Shown here piece by piece: positions 15,808 to 24,306 of a stretch of 64,000 nucleotides of DNA. Below the pieces are notes generated by a model. That model worked only from the letters and a program-made list of their open reading frames with translations, ran no database searches and was not told the DNA's origin. Source of the DNA: Haliscomenobacter sp033763495 (GTDB lineage Bacteria > Bacteroidota > Bacteroidia > Chitinophagales > Saprospiraceae); contig NZ_JANRKL010000035.1 in assembly GCF_033763495.1 (NCBI RefSeq), forward strand, positions 124,001 to 188,000, given 5' to 3'. The position numbers were made by a program, and so were the translations under genes. Numbering within the stretch: the first letter of the stretch is position 1; each line of letters begins with the position of its first letter.

Positions 15808-18267
15808 CTACAAGCTAATTCCAAACACTGGCCCCACATTCCACTTCCCTCCTGCCTGCCTGGAAACCGCCATATCAAAACGGAACAAGCGGAACACCCC
15901 AAAGCCAACGTTCTCTATGCCAGCTGCTAGTTCTAAATAGTTTTTCTTTTGCTCTACCGTCAACAAATGGCCACTCAAGACCAATTTCCAACCTAGTTTT
16001 TTAACCAGGGGAATCCAATCCAGGATTGCTCCTTCAAAATGATGTTGCCAATGTGCCTGGAAAAAAGATCGGTCGGTGGAGTAATCATAATAAGGCAAGA
16101 GCATAAAACTGCTCATGTAGCGGTCTTGGTCACCCAAGATGGTTTGATTGCCATTGAAATGCTTGAAGTCCATAAATTCCAGCTCCTTGCGTTGGAGAAA
16201 GGTACCTGCCTGAACCCTTAATTGTGAAAAGCCCCAGGCCCCCAGGGGAAGTTCATCCTCTTCTATGGCTACGCTCAGCAATTGGTAATTGACATCGCCA
16301 GCTCCAAGCCGATAATTGAGGAAAAACTCGGGAGACTTGTTTTCAGCAGCATATTTGCGACCAGGATATACGTAGTATTTCTGGCCAGGGCGAAAGCTGA
16401 AATTCAGGTCAAAAGTGAGGGCCCGGCTTTGATCAAAACTACGCGGTGCAGCGGCAGGTAGGTTCGGCGTAAAGGCCCGCCGATCAGGATCCTCGCGTTG
16501 GTACCAGCTTTGATCACTCGTGTTCTCCAGGCTATTTCGATTGGCCCATTCCAGTGCGGTGTTCATCCGAATGCCATTGCTCAGTTCACGACCAAATCCC
16601 AATCTTGCCGAAACCTTATCATACAGCTTCATATAATTGTGGCGTGCCAATAAGGAATAAACTGAATTGACAGTCGGTGTAATCGGATCTCCTGCATTGA
16701 ATTGTGTAACCCTGCGCCCTCCGCTGAGCGAAATCTGGGTGCTCCGTAGGCCTTCCAATTGGCGTACATAACTCCCCCAAGCGCGCAGCTTTTTTTCTGA
16801 AAATCCATAACTCAGCTCTCCATTCAAACGATACCACTTCATGTTGTATTCGTCGTAATCCTTGGTGTAGCCAAGTTTGAGCGCCGCATTGTAACCTTGT
16901 ACAGTATTGTACTGAATGGTTCCGATGGGAGAACCCACACTGAAATACTCCCGATAAAACGAGCGATTGTAGTTGTAACCCGTCAGGAGTTTCATTACAG
17001 TAAATTTGTTGTTTTTTCGATCGATGGAATCCTTGTAAGGCTTGGATTTCCAGATGGTTTGCAAGCTGTCCTTTTTGACGTAGTCGCGCGCTTCTTCCGC
17101 TGTGAGTGGAATAGGGCGAAGAGTATCCCAAAATTCCTGATTTTTTTCGTTTGCTCCTTCTTTAACAATGAATACATCTTTGCCAAAAAACTTTTTGTCC
17201 AGGGCTGGTTTGATGTTGTAATTGCTTAAAATCGAGGTGAAGTTACCCACCAGTTTAAAGCCCAATGCACCCGCCTTGAAGCGAATATTGACCGAAAAGG
17301 TCCGCCATACATCCTCGGTGTTGGGAATCGGGAAAAAAAGCTGTTTGATCCATAAAGAATCCAGCCCAGGTTGTTTGATGGCCGATTGCAACAGTATAAA
17401 ATCTACTGACTGCACCGCCCAATCCTGATCAACGATGTAAATGAAACCTCGGTAAACGGGGTCTTCACTGCGTTTTGGGATGACCTGGATTTTATAGATT
17501 ACCTGGCCCTGATCATCCCTGATGGTGCCGATCAGTTTGTATTTATAGTAAAAAAAGGCGTTGTCGGCAATGGGCGAAACGATGCGGCGGCCCAAATTGG
17601 AATAAGGATCGTAGGGGCTGAAATCCATATCCTGCGCCCGGTTGAAGCCAAAACCCCGGTCATTGCCCGCCACTTTTGAAAAAATCATCTCCTCCCGGTA
17701 TTGATCAGGTTGGCGGAAAAACAAGGTTGAGCGGGATTCTGACAGATAAATGATGCCTTTACCTGTGCTGTCCAAAACGCCTCCCATAGTGCCAATCTCC
17801 TGGCCCATGATCTTTTTGGGCGTTTTGTCAAAAGCGATATTGCCTTTCACATAAGCATCGCAGCGGTATTCTTCCACCTGATCGCGGTAAAACTCCCGTT
17901 TTTTGATGGCTGCCCGAATGATGGGATAGGCAGGATCTTCGGCGTTGGAGCGCACCACAAACTCGCTGAGTTCTATTGCCGCTTCCTTGAGGGATACATC
18001 GAGTTTTTGTGGCTCGCGGGTCATGGTCACCCGAATCGTTTTGGTTTCGTATCCAATGTATTGAAAGATCACATCGTGAGTACCTGGCAGCAGGCTGAGG
18101 TTATATTCTCCATTGACATTACTGGTAGTCCCATTGGTACTGCCTTTGAGGTATATGCTTGCAAAAGGCAAAGGACTACCTTCAATGTCGGTCAACTTGC
18201 CCGACAACTGAGCAAACAATCCATTACAAGCAAGGGTAAATAGGAGGAAGAGGGTAAATTTCTGCAT
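15808..18267 (-). CDS. DUF5686 outer-membrane protein with carboxypeptidase-like domain
   Basis: Start at 18267 gives MQKFTLFLLFTLACNGLFAQ, a clean signal peptide; an ATG-like start at 18297 adds ten residues only. Residues about 22-110 form a carboxypeptidase D-like regulatory domain (LSGKLTDIEGSPLPFASIYLKG, HDVIFQYIGYETKTI). The remaining 700 residues follow the DUF5686 pattern: aromatic and glycine-rich amphipathic strands suggesting a barrel, ending in a short hydrophobic strand (WNVGPVFGISL). Such proteins are widespread in Bacteroidota outer membranes and of unknown function. Their build resembles TonB receptors without the plug. It is followed by the 15690-15774 inverted repeat. Confidence 0.88.
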   Translation of the reverse strand: MQKFTLFLLFTLACNGLFAQLSGKLTDIEGSPLPFASIYLKGSTNGTTSNVNGEYNLSLLPGTHDVIFQYIGYETKTIRVTMTREPQKLDVSLKEAAIELSEFVVRSNAEDPAYPIIRAAIKKREFYRDQVEEYRCDAYVKGNIAFDKTPKKIMGQEIGTMGGVLDSTGKGIIYLSESRSTLFFRQPDQYREEMIFSKVAGNDRGFGFNRAQDMDFSPYDPYSNLGRRIVSPIADNAFFYYKYKLIGTIRDDQGQVIYKIQVIPKRSEDPVYRGFIYIVDQDWAVQSVDFILLQSAIKQPGLDSLWIKQLFFPIPNTEDVWRTFSVNIRFKAGALGFKLVGNFTSILSNYNIKPALDKKFFGKDVFIVKEGANEKNQEFWDTLRPIPLTAEEARDYVKKDSLQTIWKSKPYKDSIDRKNNKFTVMKLLTGYNYNRSFYREYFSVGSPIGTIQYNTVQGYNAALKLGYTKDYDEYNMKWYRLNGELSYGFSEKKLRAWGSYVRQLEGLRSTQISLSGGRRVTQFNAGDPITPTVNSVYSLLARHNYMKLYDKVSARLGFGRELSNGIRMNTALEWANRNSLENTSDQSWYQREDPDRRAFTPNLPAAAPRSFDQSRALTFDLNFSFRPGQKYYVYPGRKYAAENKSPEFFLNYRLGAGDVNYQLLSVAIEEDELPLGAWGFSQLRVQAGTFLQRKELEFMDFKHFNGNQTILGDQDRYMSSFMLLPYYDYSTDRSFFQAHWQHHFEGAILDWIPLVKKLGWKLVLSGHLLTVEQKKNYLELAAGIENVGFGVFRLFRFDMAVSRQAGGKWNVGPVFGISL

Positions 18268-18458
18268 ACGCAATGAGGTTTTCAAAAGAGAACCCAAAAA
18301 AAGAGAAAAGGATGGTTCAACACAAACACTTTAAGATAGGCTTAACGATCTGCTCGACGAAAATCTTTGTGTAAAAAATACACATTGAAGCATTGTCTCG
18401 CCGCTTTTTTTTTCGATCTTTCTCCATCAAAACGTTTCAACCTGCAAAATCCTGAATC

Positions 18459-19430
18459 ATGCTGCATCGTCGACAATTCATCAAAAGCACAGGCTGGGCA
18501 ACGGCTTTCGCACTGAGTCCTTTCGCTCAAAACTTAATAGACGACATGACTAAAAAGAAGAAAAAACTGGGTGTACAATTGTTTTCCATCCCTCAAATGG
18601 TTGACAAAGACCTAAAAGGCACCCTCCATCTGCTGAGCGAAATTGGCTACAAAGAAGTAGAATTCTTTGGCCCCTACCCTTTCAGCGCACCAGAAACCAT
18701 TGAAGGTTGGAAAGGCCTGGCTGCCCAATTGGGCATCAAACGCAATGCCTTTTATGGCTACAGCATCCCGGAAATCAAAAGCATGTTGAGCGATTTTAAG
18801 CTCAAAACGCCCTCCATGCACCTGGACCTGATCACCTTCCGCAAAAACCTCAAGACTACCTTGGATGCAGTTGCACCACTTGGGGTAAAATACCTGGCGC
18901 TTCCTGCTCTCAGCGATATCAATGATCGGCGTACTTTGGATCATTACAAACGCCTGGCTGAGGAATTTAATGGTTTTGGTCAACAGATGGCAACCTATGG
19001 CATGGCTTTCGTGTACCACAACCACGGCTTTGAACATGCCAAAATGGACGGAGTGGTCCCCATGGATTACCTCCTGCAAAATACGGACAACAAAAACGTC
19101 AAATTTGAATTGGATATCTTCTGGATGAGTGCGGCTGGTGCCGATCCGGTGGATTACCTGAACCGTTACCCTGGCCGTTTTAAATTGATGCACATTAAAG
19201 ATGCTGCTGAAAAAGTGCGTTTTACGGGCGATGGAGGTACTCCAGATCAGTGGATGGCGGTATTCTCCAAAATGGCGGACCCTGGGACGGGGGTATTTGA
19301 CATCCAACGGATGCTACAGGCTGGTCAAAAATCCGGGGTTGAGCATTTTTTCCTAGAAAGGGATTTAACACCAACACCAGAGGCAACTTTGAAAAATTCA
19401 TTCGCGAATTTGAGCAAAATGAACTTCTAA
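18459..19430 (+). CDS. sugar phosphate isomerase/epimerase-like TIM-barrel protein with Tat-like signal
   Basis: A 323-aa protein starting MLHRRQFIKSTGWATAFAL, a twin-arginine style signal. The body has the AP endonuclease 2/xylose isomerase-like TIM barrel: LGVQLFSIPQM, GYKEVEFFGPY, VKYLALPAL, YHNHGFEHA, FELDIFWMSAAG, LMHIKDA and FFLERDL. The H, E and D residues in these blocks are the usual metal ligands. Exported members are common in Bacteroidota and Planctomycetota and often act on keto-sugars or inositol-like compounds. The substrate is not evident, and no pathway neighbours are present. A strong inverted repeat follows its stop and probably ends the transcript. Confidence 0.87.
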   Translation: MLHRRQFIKSTGWATAFALSPFAQNLIDDMTKKKKKLGVQLFSIPQMVDKDLKGTLHLLSEIGYKEVEFFGPYPFSAPETIEGWKGLAAQLGIKRNAFYGYSIPEIKSMLSDFKLKTPSMHLDLITFRKNLKTTLDAVAPLGVKYLALPALSDINDRRTLDHYKRLAEEFNGFGQQMATYGMAFVYHNHGFEHAKMDGVVPMDYLLQNTDNKNVKFELDIFWMSAAGADPVDYLNRYPGRFKLMHIKDAAEKVRFTGDGGTPDQWMAVFSKMADPGTGVFDIQRMLQAGQKSGVEHFFLERDLTPTPEATLKNSFANLSKMNF

Positions 19431-19442
19431 CCTTAAGAGTAT

Positions 19443-19513
19443 CTTAAGTGCCTTAGGTTTCTTAGGTGGTAAAAAAAATTATTTCACCACCTAAGAAACC
19501 TAAGGCACTTAGG
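19443..19513. repeat. CTTAGGTGG-family inverted repeat (26 bp perfect core arms)
   Basis: Arms 19445-19470 and 19486-19511 pair exactly over 26 bp around a 15-nt A/T loop, and one G-U plus one C-G pair extend them outward. Each arm holds CCTTAGGTTTCTTAGGTGG, two 9-nt near-repeats. It lies between the convergent ends of the isomerase-like gene (19430, +) and the SIMPL gene (19534, -), where it could terminate both. Confidence 0.88.
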
Positions 19514-19533
19514 CACTCCTAAGGCAGTTATTA

Positions 19534-20547
19534 TCACTCGATTTTCAAACTCTTCACCTCGCCTGTCGGAGTCACCAAAATAAATTCCTTCTTCACCTCA
19601 GTTTTCACCTTCGGCTTGGCATCCGGCATTTTAAACCTTACCGCCAGGTTGTATGAAAACTGCACCGCCGGCTCTAATATTTCCGGATTGATCACAATGT
19701 CATAATCATTTGCTGCTACTGCGTTGTAAAAGCGTAGCGTAGGTTTATCCGCAGGTTGAACCACCGAGTTGTTCTTTTCTGAAGCATCCAATGACTGGGT
19801 GCTAAAGGCCTGGTAGCTCTCGTAACGATTCGTTGGGTAAGCCACCCAAGCATTTTCGGCAGTGATGGTATAGGCTGAATCCAGCTTAATCCCCATTTTT
19901 GCATAGGAATCCTTGATGTTTTCGAGGTATTCAAAAGAAAGTGCGCGTAGTTCCTGATACACTTTCTGCTGGTCCTTGATAAAGTAATCTACTTTCACAA
20001 TGTCGTAAATTTCCTGTTTGGCCGCGGCAGTGACAATCTGATCCAAAATGGTAGGTTTTGTGTAACGAATGTGGATGTTTTTTTGCAGCTCAAAGCCTTT
20101 AGGGATTTCGGTGAGGGTCTTTTTGGAAAAAATCTTTTTGCTCACATCGTACTCGTATTTGGGCAAGAAGTTAACCATATCAACATAGATATCCGTTTCC
20201 GGGATGCCCAGCCCCTTCAGGTCGTTCAGGAAATTATTCAAACGATTGTTGAGTAAGGTGTTGGTTTCATCAGCAGTTCTGGCAACTTGTAACATAGTGA
20301 ATACAGCAGTGTAAGAACTGGCCCGTTGGTTGGACATGGTATTAATCGTGATTTCAATGCTGTTGTCGTCCTGCAATTTGGCACTGCGGGGAATAGAGCG
20401 GTACTGAGCATTCAAATTGGCATTTGACTGGATTTGCTGGTATTCATTGCTTTGCTTTTTTTGTTCGGCATAGTTGCCCATCACCTGAGCATGAAGGGAT
20501 GCAAAAAAGCAGCTGCTAATGACCAATGGGATAAGGTGTTTTCTCAT
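19534..20547 (-). CDS. SIMPL (DUF541) domain secreted protein
   Basis: Start set at 20547, giving MRKHLIPLVISSCFFASLHAQ as signal peptide; the upstream start at 20568 adds seven polar residues. The body matches the SIMPL pattern: IEITINTMSNQRASSYTAVFTMLQVA, LNNFLNDLKGLGIPETDIYVD, FELQKNIHIRY and later EYLENIKDSYAKMGIKLDSAYTITAEN. SIMPL proteins sit in the periplasm or outer membrane (for example BP26/OMP28-like assemblies); their function is poorly known. The last 40 residues include VKTEVKKEFILVTPTGEVKSLKIE, a C-terminal extension. It is divergent from the acyl-CoA dehydrogenase gene, and the operator-like palindromes at 20625 and 20692 lie in their shared upstream region. Confidence 0.75.
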   Translation of the reverse strand: MRKHLIPLVISSCFFASLHAQVMGNYAEQKKQSNEYQQIQSNANLNAQYRSIPRSAKLQDDNSIEITINTMSNQRASSYTAVFTMLQVARTADETNTLLNNRLNNFLNDLKGLGIPETDIYVDMVNFLPKYEYDVSKKIFSKKTLTEIPKGFELQKNIHIRYTKPTILDQIVTAAAKQEIYDIVKVDYFIKDQQKVYQELRALSFEYLENIKDSYAKMGIKLDSAYTITAENAWVAYPTNRYESYQAFSTQSLDASEKNNSVVQPADKPTLRFYNAVAANDYDIVINPEILEPAVQFSYNLAVRFKMPDAKPKVKTEVKKEFILVTPTGEVKSLKIE

Positions 20548-20624
20548 GACTGGATTGTTTTGAATCAATTAACCAGAAGGTAACGCATCCTGAGTTCCAT
20601 TAATTTTTTTGCTAAAAAAAATAT

Positions 20625-20646
20625 TTTTAGCGAAAATTCGCTAAAA
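20625..20646. promoter_or_regulatory. operator-like palindrome, distal copy
   Basis: TTTTAGCGAA-AA-TTCGCTAAAA is a perfect 10-2-10 inverted repeat. Its core, TAGCGAA-WW-TTCGCTA, is repeated at 20692-20707, 64 bp away centre to centre (about six helical turns). Such a pair on one face of the DNA suits a dimeric repressor, possibly with looping. Confidence 0.75.
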
Positions 20647-20683
20647 AATTCAATCAAGGCTTTACAAATTCAAAACTTGCGCT

Positions 20684-20691
20684 TATTTTTG
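20684..20691 (+). promoter_or_regulatory. Bacteroidota -7 box (TATTTTTG) for the acyl-CoA dehydrogenase gene
   Basis: Exact TAnnTTTG match 50 bp before the ATG. Predicted start of transcription is near 20698, inside the proximal operator palindrome. Confidence 0.6.
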
Positions 20692-20707
20692 TAGCGAATT
20701 TTCGCTA
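20692..20707. promoter_or_regulatory. operator-like palindrome, proximal copy over the predicted transcription start
   Basis: TAGCGAA-TT-TTCGCTA is a perfect 7-2-7 inverted repeat directly downstream of the TATTTTTG box. A protein bound here would block initiation, so repression is the simplest reading. A TetR- or GntR-type fatty-acid regulator is a fair guess from the downstream gene; no such regulator is encoded in the window. Confidence 0.75.
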
Positions 20708-20741
20708 ATTCTTTCATTGAACGAACAAACACATTATACTT

Positions 20742-22538
20742 ATGGAAGCTGTGATGAGCAAAACCGCACTTCAGGGAGGTGAATTTTTAATCAAGGACTC
20801 CCTGTCCGAAGATGTTTTTATCCCCGAGGAATTGAATGAAGAGCAAAGGATGATCCACGAAACCGTTCGGGATTTCCTGCACAATGAAATTTTCCCCAAC
20901 ATTGAAAAAATTGAAAACCAGGAGGACAATATCGCCCCACGTTTGTTGGAAAAAATGGCGGAATTAGGGCTCCTGGGTACCCATATGCCCGAAGTTTACG
21001 GCGGAATGGAATTGGATACCAATACCAATACGCTGATTGGTGATGCACTCGGCCCGGCTGGAGCATTCACCGTTTCTTTTGCGGCGCATATCGGCATCGG
21101 CATGTTGCCGATCCTGTATTTTGGTACAGAAGAACAAAAACAGAAATACCTGCCCCGCCTGATCAACGGCGAACTCAAAGCTGCATATTGCCTTACTGAG
21201 CCAGGTTCTGGTTCGGATGCACTGGCGGCTAAAACCCGGGCCGACTTAAGCGCCGACGGCAAAAACTATTTGCTTAATGGGCAAAAGATGTGGATTTCCA
21301 ATGCCGGATTCGCTGACCTGTTCATCGTTTTTGCCAAAATTGACGGCGATAAATTCACCGGGTTCATTGTAGAGCGGGATACCCCCGGTTTGACTTTGGG
21401 CGCCGAAGAAAAGAAATTGGGCATCAAGGGATCCTCTACCCGTCAGGTGTTTTTTGAAAATGCGCCGGTACCCGCCGACAATGTTTTGGGTCAAATCGGC
21501 AAAGGTCACCTGATCGCCTTCAATGCGCTGAACATTGGCCGTTTCAAATTGTGCTCCCTCAGTTTAGGTGGTGCAAAATACAGTGTTACCACTGCGATTC
21601 GTTACGCCAACGAACGCATCCAGTTTGGTGTGCCAATCTCTAGCTTCGGAGCCATCCAACATAAACTGGCTGAACAAACCATCCGCATTTTTTCCACCGA
21701 ATCTGCCCTCTATCGGGTTTCCAATTTGCTGGAACTGAAAAAGCAGGAGTACGAAGCCCAAGGTCTGGATTTTGCCCAATCCAAATTAAAAGCTGCCGAA
21801 GAATACGCCATTGAATGTTCCATTCTGAAAGTAACTGGTTCTGAAGCGCTGGACTTTGTGGTGGATGAAACCCTTCAAGTACACGGCGGAATGGGCTTCT
21901 CCGAAGAAGGCACTGCTGCCCGAGCCTATCGCGACGCCCGCATCAACCGCATTTACGAAGGCACCAATGAGATCAACCGCCTTTTGAGCATCGACATGTT
22001 GCTCAAACGCGCCATGAAAGGTGCCCTCGACATCGTAGGGCCAGCCTGGCAGGTTCAAAAAGAGTTGGCCTCCATGCCTGGTTTTGAGAAGGAAGAAGGT
22101 CCTTACGCCGAAGAGCGTAAAGCAGTCAAAGATTTCAAAAAGGCCGTTTTGATGGTTGCTGGTGCCGCTGCAAAATTGCAGATGGAAGGCAAACTCGACC
22201 TCAAAAACGAGCAGGAAATCATCATGAATGTAGCCGATATGTTGTCGGATTTGTTCCTGGCGGAATCACTCTTGCTACGCGTTGAAAAACTGGCAGGGAT
22301 GACCGGTAAGGTAAAACAGGAAGTATACGATGCCATCTTAAGGGTATTCATCCACGACGCGACCTTGCGCATGAACAAAAATGGTACCGATGCACTGGCT
22401 TCTTTTGCTGAAGGAGACCTGTTGCGCACGATGTTGATGGGCTTGAAGCGCTTCACGAAGTATCCTGCCCAAAACGTCAAAACCTTGCGCAGATTGGTCG
22501 CTGACGTATTGATTGACGCAAACGAATTTGCATTGTAG
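20742..22538 (+). CDS. acyl-CoA dehydrogenase family protein
   Basis: A 598-aa FAD enzyme of fatty-acid beta-oxidation that introduces the alpha-beta double bond into acyl-CoA. The N-terminal helical domain begins near residue 28 (LNEEQRMIHETVRDFL). The middle has AAYCLTEPGSGSDALAAKT and the FAD-binding WISNAGFADLF. The C-terminal helical domain has RIQFGVPISSFGAIQHKLAE, QVHGGMGFSEEG and the catalytic base E406 within RIYEGTNEINR. About 170 further residues form a helical extension like that of the long-chain (ACADVL/ACAD9-type) members. It stands alone behind two operator palindromes, with an intrinsic terminator after it. The start could also be the ATG at 20754. Confidence 0.93.
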   Translation: MEAVMSKTALQGGEFLIKDSLSEDVFIPEELNEEQRMIHETVRDFLHNEIFPNIEKIENQEDNIAPRLLEKMAELGLLGTHMPEVYGGMELDTNTNTLIGDALGPAGAFTVSFAAHIGIGMLPILYFGTEEQKQKYLPRLINGELKAAYCLTEPGSGSDALAAKTRADLSADGKNYLLNGQKMWISNAGFADLFIVFAKIDGDKFTGFIVERDTPGLTLGAEEKKLGIKGSSTRQVFFENAPVPADNVLGQIGKGHLIAFNALNIGRFKLCSLSLGGAKYSVTTAIRYANERIQFGVPISSFGAIQHKLAEQTIRIFSTESALYRVSNLLELKKQEYEAQGLDFAQSKLKAAEEYAIECSILKVTGSEALDFVVDETLQVHGGMGFSEEGTAARAYRDARINRIYEGTNEINRLLSIDMLLKRAMKGALDIVGPAWQVQKELASMPGFEKEEGPYAEERKAVKDFKKAVLMVAGAAAKLQMEGKLDLKNEQEIIMNVADMLSDLFLAESLLLRVEKLAGMTGKVKQEVYDAILRVFIHDATLRMNKNGTDALASFAEGDLLRTMLMGLKRFTKYPAQNVKTLRRLVADVLIDANEFAL

Positions 22539-22610
22539 CCTAACTAATAACGGTCTAGTTGTTTACTGACCTAGCATTTGTATTCATAAGTTACTAAGTG
22601 TTTGTTGAGC

Positions 22611-22645
22611 GCGCTTCAGTCCATTCGGCTGAAGCGCTTTTTTTT
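22611..22645 (+). terminator. intrinsic terminator after the acyl-CoA dehydrogenase gene
   Basis: GCGCTTCAG (22611-22619) pairs exactly with CTGAAGCGC (22629-22637) around a 9-nt loop, and eight T residues follow at once. Classic plus-strand rho-independent terminator. Confidence 0.9.
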
Positions 22646-22714
22646 AACTTAATTTTTGCAATAATAAAACATACTTCTGTCGTTAATGAGGCAAAAGAAC
22701 CATCAATTCAAGCC

Positions 22715-23656
22715 ATGCGTAATCTGTTTTTCTTGCTCGTTTTCAGCCTGTTGATTCCAGTATTTGGCCAAGCCCAAAACAAAGTTAAGCTGAGCGGTGC
22801 TGCTCAAAAGGAGCTCAAGCTCTACGAAGACACATTGGGTGTGCTCTCTTTTTTGGTAATCAATGACTCTCTGCCTGAAAGTCGTTTTGCGGCCACTCGC
22901 AAGATGATCCTCACACTTAAAAAAGCACTAAAGGTCACCAATTCCTACCATTACAAATTTGAACGCCTCAAGCCCATTTCCATCCAATATGCGCCCGACA
23001 GCACCTTCCGGATTTTTACCTGGCAGCTTTTTGTCGACGACAATACCTACCATTATTACGGAGTGATTCAAATGAACAGCCCCGAATTAAAGATGTATCC
23101 TTTGGTAGATCGCTCGGCTAAAATAGAAGATGTACAACAGTCCATCAGTGGGCCAGACAACTGGTACGGGGTGATTTATTACAACATCCTGAAACTCAAA
23201 GATCCGGCTGGACCTAAATATTTGCTCTTTGGTTTGGATACTTATTCCTTTTTCAAGCGCCGCAAAGTCATTGATGTTTTGACCTTCAAAGACGATCAAG
23301 TGGTCTTAGGTGCGCCCGTTTTCCCCAAAACCATCAACAACGATGGGCCAGTCAATCGTCTTATGCTGGAATACAGCGCTGAAACCAGCGTGAAAATGAA
23401 CTGGGATGAAGCCATGGGCATGATCATTTACGACCACCTCATTCCTTTCAATGGTACCGCCAAATCCGGACCAGTTAATGTACCCGATGGTACTTACGAG
23501 GGTTTTAAAATTGAGCTGGGAAAGTTGGTGTATTTTGATAAACTGGAAACACAAATTCTGGATGAAGCACCAACGCCAACACCACTGAACGGCAAAAAGA
23601 ATGTCATTTACGATCGGAGCAATCCGACGGGTAAGAAGAAAACGGGGCAAAATTAG
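22715..23656 (+). CDS. conserved-looking secreted protein of unknown function
   Basis: The ATG at 22715 gives MRNLFFLLVFSLLIPVFGQAQ, a good signal peptide; the open frame extends upstream to 22598, but that part overlaps the terminator and has no signal character. The mature 290 residues are rich in aromatic beta-strand patterns (FRIFTWQLFVDDNTYHYYGVIQM, WYGVIYYNILKL, YLLFGLDTYSFFKRRKVIDVL) and end in a basic tail with KKKTGQN. I do not recognise the family. It seems to be a single-domain periplasmic or surface protein. It converges on the kinase-like gene with only three bases between the stops. Confidence 0.7.
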   Translation: MRNLFFLLVFSLLIPVFGQAQNKVKLSGAAQKELKLYEDTLGVLSFLVINDSLPESRFAATRKMILTLKKALKVTNSYHYKFERLKPISIQYAPDSTFRIFTWQLFVDDNTYHYYGVIQMNSPELKMYPLVDRSAKIEDVQQSISGPDNWYGVIYYNILKLKDPAGPKYLLFGLDTYSFFKRRKVIDVLTFKDDQVVLGAPVFPKTINNDGPVNRLMLEYSAETSVKMNWDEAMGMIIYDHLIPFNGTAKSGPVNVPDGTYEGFKIELGKLVYFDKLETQILDEAPTPTPLNGKKNVIYDRSNPTGKKKTGQN

Positions 23657-23659
23657 TGC

Positions 23660-24181
23660 CTATCGTGATAAAAAGAAAGAACGGAAACCTTCTAACTCTT
23701 TCCGTTCTTGTTCTACAAAACGGTCAAAGAGTTTAGGGCCAACCTGGGTTTTTAGGGCAGAAATACCTACATCAATAAGGCGGATTCCGGTATTGGTTAA
23801 GAAGATATTGTCGAAGGTAAGACCTGGCATATCCGAGGGTCGACGCAAATCGCGGTGAACAAAACCAGCTTTGTGCAATTGTTCCAATTCGCTTTCAAAA
23901 ACATCAAAGAATAACTCCCGTTTTTCGTATTCAAAGGCCCGAAAATCGTATGGGAAAAGCCTTTCCATAACCAACATCTCCGCATCCTCACCAAAAACTT
24001 CCAATCGTAAGAATTTTACTACCAAATCATTGATGCTGTTGGCAAATTTCATTTTTTCCGCCTCAGAACCAATGTCTGAGCGAGTGTCTTCTTTAAACAA
24101 TTTCCCTGCTTCCGTTTCTGAAATAGCAATGACGGTGTTGTTCGCTCCGGCAGATAAAGTACGTGGATAACGTTTTTTCAT
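23660..24181 (-). CDS. minimal protein-kinase-like protein
   Basis: Start at the ATG 24181 (MKKRYPRTLS); the TTG two codons upstream is less likely. At 173 aa it is far shorter than a normal kinase. Visible elements are AGANNTVIAIS (a degenerate glycine loop), AGKLFK (candidate ATP lysine), the catalytic loop FVHRDLRRP with HRD, DNIFLTNTG, and IDVG in the place of DFG. The C-lobe ends about 30 residues later. It may phosphorylate a small molecule or protein in the cytoplasm, or be a degenerate kinase. The neighbours give no clue. Confidence 0.65.
   Translation of the reverse strand: MKKRYPRTLSAGANNTVIAISETEAGKLFKEDTRSDIGSEAEKMKFANSINDLVVKFLRLEVFGEDAEMLVMERLFPYDFRAFEYEKRELFFDVFESELEQLHKAGFVHRDLRRPSDMPGLTFDNIFLTNTGIRLIDVGISALKTQVGPKLFDRFVEQERKELEGFRSFFLSR
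23677..23709. terminator. hairpin overlapping the 3' end of the kinase-like gene
   Basis: AAGAACGGAAA (23677-23687) and TTTCCGTTCTT (23699-23709) form an 11-bp perfect stem. It lies 20 bases beyond the stop of the secreted protein gene (+), inside the last codons of the convergent gene. The T-run is poor, so termination is only probable. Confidence 0.45.
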
Positions 24182-24221
24182 GGACAAGAAGGCTTTCGCA
24201 AAGTGCTGTTTCGCTGCTTTA

Positions 24222-24252
24222 CCTCCCCGAAGGTCTGAAACCTTCGGGGAGG
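24222..24252. repeat. GC-rich inverted repeat CCTCCCCGAAGGT, possible terminator
   Basis: Exact 13-bp arms (24222-24234 and 24240-24252) with a 5-nt loop, between the molybdopterin subunit gene (ends 24307, -) and the kinase-like gene (starts 24181, -). No T-run follows, so it may be a dispersed palindrome or a rho-independent stop of weak type. Confidence 0.6.
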
Positions 24253-24306
24253 GGTTCTAGATTTTTGCACAAATCCTTGATTTTCAAATCAATTCTTTCG
24301 TACAAT

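Noticed and set aside
22598..22714. Upstream extension of the secreted protein at 22715
   Set aside because: The extension runs through the acyl-CoA dehydrogenase terminator and would hide the signal peptide.
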